Of a DNA stretch of 12,737 nucleotides, positions 6,864 to 12,737 are shown piece by piece. The position numbers and the translations under genes are program-made. Below the pieces are notes generated by a model, which was not told where the DNA came from, did not search any database, and saw only the letters and a list, made by a program, of their open reading frames with translations. Location of the stretch: positions 1 to 12,737 of the forward strand of contig CALJAE010000201.1 in NCBI GenBank assembly GCA_938028175.1, given 5' to 3'. This stretch comes from an uncultured Acidimicrobiales bacterium (GTDB lineage: Bacteria; Actinomycetota; Acidimicrobiia; Acidimicrobiales; SZUA-35). Within the stretch, counting starts at the first letter, position 1. Every line of letters starts with the position of its first letter.

Positions 6864-8123
6864 ATGCTAGTCACGACGCCATACGGCGCTACGTTGGTGG
6901 ATAGCACCAGGTTGCAGCCTTTGGCGCGCACGGTAAGCGCGTTGTCTCTTGGAATTGGCCTTCTCTTTATCTTCGGCTTCGGGCAAGGTCCGCCGATAAA
7001 TGGTTTTTTTCCAGCCCCATTTGGACTTTTGATTCTCGCCGCAGCTATTGGTGTCCTTCCGCTAGCTCCGAGAGACTTAGTTTTACGCTTACCAGTTTCT
7101 ATAGGTTACATAGCTACTGTATTGTGGATAGTTGCGTCAGTGTTCTGGACTGCATCTCCGGGTGGAACTCAATTTGCTCTTATAGAGTCATTGCCAGTTT
7201 GGCTGGCTACATATATTTTTGCTTCGTTACTTAGCTCTGATGATATTCAAACCGTCTTTGTATGGCTAGCGCGAATCGTAGTTTGGAGTTCACTAGCTGC
7301 CGGAGCACTCTTTGCCGAAGCTCGAATAAATGGTTTAGGTACTGAGCTAGAAGTCGATGGCTGGCACGGCCTATTTGTCCACAAGAATTTTATGTCGCCG
7401 CTTGTTGCTCTCGGAATAATCACTGTTCTTGCCTTTGATAAGAATGCCGTCACAAGGTGGTTCACCGTGATTGCCGCAGCAATACTACTGTTTTTGTCTG
7501 ACTCAGTTACCGGTATCTCAGCTGCGATGGCAGCAGTCGGCTTCTGGTACTGGATGGGTCTCTTGGTAAAGAGAGACGAAAGAGGTGGCGGATTTTTCTT
7601 TGCGGTCTCGGCTGTATTTGGAGCTTTCGCGGTCGTTGGTTTAGTCGCTTCAATTGGTCAAATCGTCGTAGCTAGTGGTAAAGATCTTACGTTTACAGGT
7701 AGAACAGATATCTGGTCCACAACCGTGGACTTTATCGCTCAAAGACCTCTCACAGGCTGGGGCCTCGGAGGTTTGTTTGATGTTGGCGGTTCAGGTATTA
7801 ACCCTGAGACCCTTGTTTTCTGGCGCTCGGTTGGTTTCAACGCTTTTCATGCTCATAACGGTCCGTTGGATTTAGCATTGCAACTCGGAATCCCGGGAGT
7901 GATTCTGATGGGAGCATTTATGTTTTCAGCTGGGTTTACTGCATGGAGACTAAAGCGAGACTTTCCGTTTATCGCAGCCTGGATGCTGACAGCTGTCTTG
8001 ATTCAGGCATATACCAGTCTTTCGGAAGCAAACTTTTTAGGCGGTTGGTTTGCAATCCTCATCCTCGTACGTGTGTGGGGAATGAGGTTAGCTCAAGCCA
8101 AGCGCATTGGTGAAGCAGTTTAA
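6864..8123 (+). CDS. O-antigen ligase/polymerase (Wzy_C) family membrane protein
   Basis: This is a 419-residue polytopic membrane protein of the O-antigen ligase/Wzy polymerase family, which joins lipid-linked glycan units or transfers glycan to an acceptor on the outer face of the membrane. Hydrophobic segments appear at about 23-40, 52-68, 75-95, 107-123, 131-150, 177-191, 199-213, 215-235, 243-270, 337-358, 369-384 and 391-406. Family marks are the LFVHKN segment around His173-Asn175, the TGRTDIW motif (278-284) followed by RPLTGWGLGG at 294-303, and HAHNGPLDLALQLGIPG at 329-345. These lie in the large external loop and at the following membrane segment of such enzymes. It opens the polysaccharide block 37 nt after dnaE and overlaps the flippase start by 1 nt (TAATG). 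With a flippase and a Wzz-like partner beside it, polymerase is the more likely role than ligase. Confidence 0.85.
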   Translation: MLVTTPYGATLVDSTRLQPLARTVSALSLGIGLLFIFGFGQGPPINGFFPAPFGLLILAAAIGVLPLAPRDLVLRLPVSIGYIATVLWIVASVFWTASPGGTQFALIESLPVWLATYIFASLLSSDDIQTVFVWLARIVVWSSLAAGALFAEARINGLGTELEVDGWHGLFVHKNFMSPLVALGIITVLAFDKNAVTRWFTVIAAAILLFLSDSVTGISAAMAAVGFWYWMGLLVKRDERGGGFFFAVSAVFGAFAVVGLVASIGQIVVASGKDLTFTGRTDIWSTTVDFIAQRPLTGWGLGGLFDVGGSGINPETLVFWRSVGFNAFHAHNGPLDLALQLGIPGVILMGAFMFSAGFTAWRLKRDFPFIAAWMLTAVLIQAYTSLSEANFLGGWFAILILVRVWGMRLAQAKRIGEAV

Positions 8124-9490
8124 TGATGCGGTCTAATCTTAAAAGAGTCAGGGGGCTAACCAACGGGTTGGCCGGCGATACTATCTGGGCGGGAGTGCGT
8201 GACTTCTCCACCCTCGTGGTGACGTTGCTCTCGTTCTTTATGTTGCAGCGAGTCTTAGATCGAGAAACATACGCTGGCTACATCACAGTATTTGCAATCT
8301 CTGCTCCGCTCGGTGCCCTAAGTTTCCATGGGCCCGGCCTTGCACTATTAACCTCGCTTGTCAGAGACCGGTTGGGTCCTAAGCGCACTTTGTCGGAGTT
8401 CTTAAGTTCTGTATTAGCTACATCTAGTGTGGCAATGCTGGTTGGTTTAGCACTGAGCCTGATTATCGTTGACGATCTTAACTTCGGTGAGATCTTCTTT
8501 CTCCTCGGGTCTGAGCTCCTTGGGTCAGCTTCAATCGTGATAATTGGAGCATTCGTGCACGCAAAGACTGGTTTTGCATCTATGGCAAGACTTCACCTGG
8601 GCATCCTGGTTATCCGCTTTGTGGTTCTAAGTATTTTGGTTGTATCGGATTCTCGCCTAAGCGAGCAAATCGGGTTGCTCGATTCAATTCAACTTCCATA
8701 TGAGAAAGGGGAGAGCCTCACAATCTTGAACATCGGTGTTGCCTACTTCGTTGGCTTTATTCTGTACTCGTTCCTGGCACTAAAGTACGTTGAGCGCAAG
8801 TATGAAGTGCCCGTCAGCCTAAATACTGCCGTAACTGGAGCGTTCAAGAAGTCTCTGTCTTTCTCCATTCCGATGGGAGCCGATCAACTTAAAACAAATG
8901 GTGACAAAGTTATCTTACGGTCGTTTGGGTTTGTCGGAGATACCGGGCTCTATGGAGCTGCGTATCGCGTGATTCTTCTCGGAATGGCTCCGTTAAGGGC
9001 AGTCAATGCTGCGGTATTTGAGAGGTTTCTTCCACAAGACGATGCCGAGCAGGGTGTGCACTTGCAGCGATCAATTAAGTTCACAGTTCTGACAACGGCG
9101 GTGTCCGTGTTGGTCGCTATTGTGATCTTCTTCGCTCTTCCATTTATTGACTTTCTCTTTGGCGAAGACTTTATCGAGGCGACCGAAATTGTGCCTTGGC
9201 TACTTCCCCTTATTCCGCTGATAGCGCTCAGCAATACTCCATTGAACGGTCTCGTCGGTCTCGGACGCGATAAAGAAAGAACTTGGTTATATATAGCTGC
9301 CGCTATCTTCTCGCTGGTCTCTTACTTTGCCTTGATTCCGCCATTCGGTTGGCCGGGGGCAGTGGCCGGAACATTACTTTCTGAAACAGTTCTAGGTATC
9401 TTTAGCTGGATTCTTCTGGTTCGTTATCAAAAGCATCGTAACTCAGAGATCTCTGAAGAGGACGATAATCAGGTGGTAAGCCATGTTTGA
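8123..9490 (+). CDS. Polysaccharide flippase (Wzx-like, MOP superfamily)
   Basis: This integral membrane protein of about 455 residues is of the polysaccharide-export type (MOP exporter superfamily) and is expected to move lipid-linked glycan repeat units across the cytoplasmic membrane. It has a short basic N-terminus, then many hydrophobic segments (for example, numbered from ATG 8126, about 27-43, 51-75, 94-115, 121-142, 158-173, 201-220, 318-344, 357-378, 387-405 and 408-433). It carries a conserved-looking SIPMGADQLKTNGDKVILR segment at 247-265, typical of the start of the second half in this family, followed by GLYGAAYR. The C-terminus is charged and cytoplasmic. The start may be ATG 8123, sharing a base with the upstream TAA, or ATG 8126. 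The last 8 nt overlap the glycosyltransferase gene, so translation is probably coupled. The individual glycan cargo cannot be told. Confidence 0.85.
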   Translation: MMRSNLKRVRGLTNGLAGDTIWAGVRDFSTLVVTLLSFFMLQRVLDRETYAGYITVFAISAPLGALSFHGPGLALLTSLVRDRLGPKRTLSEFLSSVLATSSVAMLVGLALSLIIVDDLNFGEIFFLLGSELLGSASIVIIGAFVHAKTGFASMARLHLGILVIRFVVLSILVVSDSRLSEQIGLLDSIQLPYEKGESLTILNIGVAYFVGFILYSFLALKYVERKYEVPVSLNTAVTGAFKKSLSFSIPMGADQLKTNGDKVILRSFGFVGDTGLYGAAYRVILLGMAPLRAVNAAVFERFLPQDDAEQGVHLQRSIKFTVLTTAVSVLVAIVIFFALPFIDFLFGEDFIEATEIVPWLLPLIPLIALSNTPLNGLVGLGRDKERTWLYIAAAIFSLVSYFALIPPFGWPGAVAGTLLSETVLGIFSWILLVRYQKHRNSEISEEDDNQVVSHV

Positions 9491-10331
9491 TATTTCAGTG
9501 GTGATGCCGGCTGGCGGGGTGGACCAACATCTAGCTAGCCAATTAGAATCTTTAGAGATCCAAGACTTTGAAGGCGCCTGGGAATTAGTTGTTGTTCTTA
9601 ACTCCGACTCGTCTCAAGAAGCCGACAAGCTCCAAAAGTTGCTAGATAAGTTTGATCTGAACGGTCGGTTAGTTGTAGCAGCGCAAAAGCGGTCAGCCGC
9701 CTACGCTCGTAACGTTGGAGTGGAGTCTGCTCAGGCAAAAGTCGTAGCCTTCTGTGACGCAGACGATATTTGTGAACCAAATTGGCTACGTATGCTAACT
9801 GGCGGTCTAACTGAAGAAAGCAAACACGTCGTGGGTGGACACTTGGCCGAAACGCAGCTGAGCGTGGAGGGCCAGGAACACTGGAGGCCGCCGGCAACAC
9901 CGGGTGCGCTACCTACTTATCTCGATGTGCCATATCTGGTGTCGGCAAATATGGCCATGCCCACGAAGGCTTTCTTCGACGCAGGTACTTTTGATGAGTC
10001 TTTAACCCGTTGCGAAGATATAGCGTTGTCATGGAAACTGATAGATGCAGGCTATGAACTTAGATACTCTGCCGAGGCAATCGTTCACTATCGCCATCGC
10101 AAAGGCTTAAAGAAGTTGTTGCAGCAACATTATCTGTATGGGCTTGGCTTCAGTGAGCTGCTTTCGACCTACTCGATACCAGGTCAAAATGCCCAAAAAA
10201 CGGGTTCTTTTGGAAATAAACTGCGTTCAAACAACGCGCGAGTAGAGCATCGCTCAATCATCCACTATTCTAGAAGAGGGGCTATTGCAGCAGGAAGACT
10301 TGTTGGAATGCTGAAGGGCTTAACTAATTAA
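9483..10331 (+). CDS. Family 2 glycosyltransferase
   Basis: This 282-residue GT-A fold enzyme should transfer a sugar from a nucleotide-sugar donor to a lipid-linked glycan at the inner membrane face. The GT2 pattern is clear: an N-terminal nucleotide-binding strand (ISVVMPAGG, 4-12), ELVVVLNSDS at 34-43, YARNVGV at 74-80, and the metal-binding D92-A-D94-D95 after VVAFC. An acidic E178-D179 in RCEDIALSWKL is the likely catalytic base region, followed by YSAEAIVHYRHR (195-206). The C-terminus (about 204-282) is basic and probably associates peripherally with the membrane; no convincing transmembrane segment is present. The gene starts inside the flippase gene (8-nt overlap) with AGGTGG 6 nt before the ATG. 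Donor and linkage cannot be predicted. It is the only glycosyltransferase in the window, so others needed for the repeat unit should lie downstream or elsewhere. Confidence 0.9.
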   Translation: MFDISVVMPAGGVDQHLASQLESLEIQDFEGAWELVVVLNSDSSQEADKLQKLLDKFDLNGRLVVAAQKRSAAYARNVGVESAQAKVVAFCDADDICEPNWLRMLTGGLTEESKHVVGGHLAETQLSVEGQEHWRPPATPGALPTYLDVPYLVSANMAMPTKAFFDAGTFDESLTRCEDIALSWKLIDAGYELRYSAEAIVHYRHRKGLKKLLQQHYLYGLGFSELLSTYSIPGQNAQKTGSFGNKLRSNNARVEHRSIIHYSRRGAIAAGRLVGMLKGLTN

Positions 10332-10354
10332 GCCAGGAAAGGGCAGAAAATACT

Positions 10355-11950
10355 ATGGAGCTATCATTTGTAATCTCCGCGTTGAAGAAGCGCTTCTGGA
10401 TAATTGCTTTGTTTGCGATCGCTGGGTTCTTGCTTGGTTTGACGCTTGCTCCGAGTGATATCAGCTATCAGGCTGAGAGTAAGCTCGTAGTTAGACAGCC
10501 TGTTGGCGACAGTCAGAACTCTGAGCGGTACATCGCTACAGAGCTGAACGTGATCGAGAGCTCTCGCTTTGTTCGCGAGACCGCAGAACAGTTTCCAGAA
10601 CTTGAGTTCGATGATGTTGCGGAAGCAATTGAGGTAGAGCACGATCCTGAAACAGACATTGTTTCGATAATTGCTCGTCACCCTGTTCAGAATCTTCCGA
10701 TCCCATTGGCTAATGCTTATGCCAATGCTTATATCGACTCGGTACAGTCAGGCAGCTTGAACCCTACCGAGACCGAACAGATTCGTATCCAATTGTTCGG
10801 TGACCCAGAAGACGAAGAGAGTATTGGTCTAATCGAGCAGGTTGAAGACATTAACCAAGAGATCGACTCGACGGTTCCTTCTGACGTCATCAGTCTAGAA
10901 GTAGCTGCCCCCGATCTTGAATGGGAGCGCACCAGACTGACCAACGAAATTAGTGTGTTGCAAGACAGACTAAATGCGTTGGAAGTTCCAGCTAACTCAC
11001 GAGTATTCGATGAGGCAGTGCGAGCAGTTCCTATTTCTAGTGGATCAGAGATCTTTATATTCGGTGGCCTCGTGGCAGGTTCTTTGCTTGGGCTTCTGAC
11101 TGCACTGAGTTGGGCACGTTTCTCAACCAAGGTTCTAGACGAATTCTCTGTGGGAGAGCTCCTTGGAACCCCTGTGGTTGCTCAGCTGCCTCACTACCGT
11201 TCATTGTCTAAGAACATTCTTGCAGCCTTTAGGGCGCTCCCTAGGTCTGCTGTGCCGGTAATCGATCAGCTCTGTGTTCGTTCAGAAGCAAAGGCTAAGA
11301 ACCACAACACCCTAGTTGTGGCAGTCGTAGGTACTCAACGAGGCGCAGGTTCTAGTACGTTGGCGATGGCTATGGCAGAACGATTTGCTACCGGTGGTTC
11401 TTCAGTCGTACTTGTAGACGGCGATGTTCGTGACCCTAAGGTAACTGAAGCTTTCAACGGGCAACGCAACGGTGGTATCCCGGCGGTACTTGCAAACGAT
11501 GGAGCATTAGTCGATAGAGAAGGCTTCAGCGTCTTCACTAAGACTATGGATCCACGAGTCAGTGTGCTTGGTCTAGGGGCTACAACTCGTCTTTCAACAC
11601 TGAAGCGAGATAACGTTGCTCGAGTAATTGAGGCTGCTTCACGCAAGGGTCAGATAGTCGTCGTCGACGCTGGACCAGCGCTAGATCTTGCTTCTACCAT
11701 TCAGGCGATTCGACTCGCTGATGCAGTTGTTCTTGCTACACCGATTTCTCGTCAGAAGGTTGACGAACTCGCTGACCTAGGCCGCCAGCTCAACCAGGTA
11801 ACTGACAAGCTGCTTCCTGTCATCACGGTGCCAGCTAAGGTTTCTAACAGTAGGAAAACAACCCCTGTTGACGTGGACCTAGTGTCTATTGAAACCGCTA
11901 GAGTCAAGAGCCAAGAGGCTACGACCGTAGCTCAGAGAGTTACCGGATAG
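10355..11950 (+). CDS. Wzz-type co-polymerase fused to a degenerate BY-kinase (CpsD/Wzc-like) domain
   Basis: This 531-residue protein has the Wzc-like layout: a Wzz domain with transmembrane segments at about 14-32 and 233-252 flanking an extracytoplasmic region, then a cytoplasmic CpsD/MinD-like ATPase domain (about 317-495). Such proteins set glycan chain length with the Wzy polymerase. The extracytoplasmic part contains a coiled-coil-like stretch (about 188-210). The ATPase keeps Walker A' (VVLVDGDVRDP, 351-361) and Walker B (IVVVDAG, 434-440). The Walker A reads GTQRGAGSST (326-335) with Ser333 (TCT) where Lys is expected, and no tyrosine occurs after Tyr281, so the usual C-terminal Tyr cluster is absent. 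It is therefore probably a pseudokinase or an ATP-independent co-polymerase. The start ATG 10355 follows AGGAAAGGG at 10335-10343 with an 11-nt gap; the gene begins 23 nt after the glycosyltransferase. Its stop overlaps the next GTG by 1 nt. Confidence 0.88.
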   Translation: MELSFVISALKKRFWIIALFAIAGFLLGLTLAPSDISYQAESKLVVRQPVGDSQNSERYIATELNVIESSRFVRETAEQFPELEFDDVAEAIEVEHDPETDIVSIIARHPVQNLPIPLANAYANAYIDSVQSGSLNPTETEQIRIQLFGDPEDEESIGLIEQVEDINQEIDSTVPSDVISLEVAAPDLEWERTRLTNEISVLQDRLNALEVPANSRVFDEAVRAVPISSGSEIFIFGGLVAGSLLGLLTALSWARFSTKVLDEFSVGELLGTPVVAQLPHYRSLSKNILAAFRALPRSAVPVIDQLCVRSEAKAKNHNTLVVAVVGTQRGAGSSTLAMAMAERFATGGSSVVLVDGDVRDPKVTEAFNGQRNGGIPAVLANDGALVDREGFSVFTKTMDPRVSVLGLGATTRLSTLKRDNVARVIEAASRKGQIVVVDAGPALDLASTIQAIRLADAVVLATPISRQKVDELADLGRQLNQVTDKLLPVITVPAKVSNSRKTTPVDVDLVSIETARVKSQEATTVAQRVTG

Positions 11951-12737
11951 TGAACCCAGCAGATATCCCAGTAGTCATTCTATGTGGCGGCAAGGGTACT
12001 CGTATCCGCGGTGTAGCGGATCAGCTGCCAAAGCCTATGGTGCCGATTGGGCCTTATCCAATTCTGTGGCACATCATGAAGCTCTACTCGGCGCATGGGT
12101 TCCGTAAGTTCATCTTGTGCCTTGGGTACAAGGGTTGGGATATCAAAGAGTTCTTTACTAGCTATCGGGATATGACAGCAGACTTGAGTGTTGAGACCAA
12201 ACTGGGAACTGTTACATCTGTTGGCGGAGCCGCAGAAGAAGACTGGGAAGTAATTCTGGCTGAGACTGGCCTCGAGTCTGGTACGGGTGGCCGTTTGGCC
12301 GCAGTGGCAAAGTACATCGACAACGATTACTTTATGTGTAGCTACGGAGACGGTATTGGGGACTTGGACTTAACTGCCGAGATCAATCAATTGGCTGATT
12401 CCGATCAGCTAGGTCTAGTGTGTGGCGTCCATCCAACCAGTCGTTACGGCGAGCTCGAGACTAACGACCAGGGAGTGGTTACCGGCTTTGCCGAGAAGCT
12501 GCCTTCAGAGTCTTGGGTTTCGGGTGGTTTCTTTGCTTTCCGAAAAGAGTTCTTGGATTATCTAGATACTGATCCAGGGCACTTCTTTGAACATGACCCA
12601 TTGCAGAAACTAACCGCAGAAGGCAAGCTTGGCTTGTTCTCACACGAGGGATTCTGGATGGGAATGGATACGTTCCGTGAGTACTCGGCTCTAAACGATA
12701 TGTGGAGTTCTGGTAACGCTACTTGGAAGACTTGGGC
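11950..12737 (+). CDS. rfbF: Glucose-1-phosphate cytidylyltransferase (3'-partial at window edge)
   Basis: This enzyme makes CDP-glucose from CTP and glucose-1-phosphate, the entry step to CDP-linked deoxy sugars such as 3,6-dideoxyhexoses. The frame was read directly: GTG at 11950 shares a base with the upstream TAG and stays open through the last base (262 complete codons). Nucleotidyltransferase marks are CGGKGTR at 12-18, LPKPM at 26-30, the metal Asp134 in SYGDG, E182-K183 and a second metal-site Asp240 in WMGMD. Features that separate RfbF from glucose-1-phosphate thymidylyl- or uridylyltransferases are DWEV at 98-101, TGGR at 112-115 and the ending GNATWKTW (255-262). Family members are about 257-260 aa, so only the last few residues should be missing. 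CDP-glucose 4,6-dehydratase (rfbG) would be the expected next gene. Confidence 0.93.
   Translation, partial: MNPADIPVVILCGGKGTRIRGVADQLPKPMVPIGPYPILWHIMKLYSAHGFRKFILCLGYKGWDIKEFFTSYRDMTADLSVETKLGTVTSVGGAAEEDWEVILAETGLESGTGGRLAAVAKYIDNDYFMCSYGDGIGDLDLTAEINQLADSDQLGLVCGVHPTSRYGELETNDQGVVTGFAEKLPSESWVSGGFFAFRKEFLDYLDTDPGHFFEHDPLQKLTAEGKLGLFSHEGFWMGMDTFREYSALNDMWSSGNATWKTW

Noticed and set aside
10729..11130. Minus-strand 133-codon open frame inside the Wzz/kinase gene (and 11335-11646)
   Set aside because: Antisense to a well-supported gene with clear motifs; composition is Ser/Arg-rich and unlike a real protein.

Overview
The window reads as a stretch of a moderate-GC actinobacterial chromosome (about half G+C by eye). 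Every supported gene is on the + strand, and intergenic gaps are tiny. The lineage clues are a bacterial proteasome activator (Bpa/PafE) gene, which is an actinobacterial hallmark; a DnaE with an intact PHP metal site; and a TraR/DksA-like gene directly upstream of lspA. A marine Acidimicrobiia-type organism would fit, but that is inference from gene content and base composition. No tRNA, rRNA, CRISPR array, insertion sequence or long repeat was seen.

The left part (1 to about 6830) is a housekeeping block. It starts with the 3' end (or all) of a small TraR/DksA-like protein whose zinc ligands are mostly gone. Next come signal peptidase II (lspA) with a long acidic C-terminal tail, an alkaline-phosphatase-superfamily phosphodiesterase, the proteasome activator bpa, an unrecognised 205-residue protein with a TTG start, and the replicative polymerase dnaE (1181 aa).

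The right part (about 6864 to the end) is the start of a surface-polysaccharide operon: a Wzy/O-antigen-ligase family membrane protein, a Wzx-like flippase, a family 2 glycosyltransferase, a Wzz–BY-kinase-type co-polymerase, and a glucose-1-phosphate cytidylyltransferase that runs off the right edge. Start and stop codons overlap at three of the four junctions, so the genes are probably co-transcribed and translationally coupled. Together they suggest Wzx/Wzy-type assembly of a glycan containing a sugar derived from CDP-glucose. The dehydratase and later sugar genes would be expected just beyond the window.

No wholly new system is evident. The points most worth a second look are the Wzz/kinase fusion, which lacks both the Walker A lysine and any C-terminal tyrosine; the degenerate zinc finger of the first gene; the acidic LspA tail; the unrecognised gene between bpa and dnaE; and the implied proteasome.
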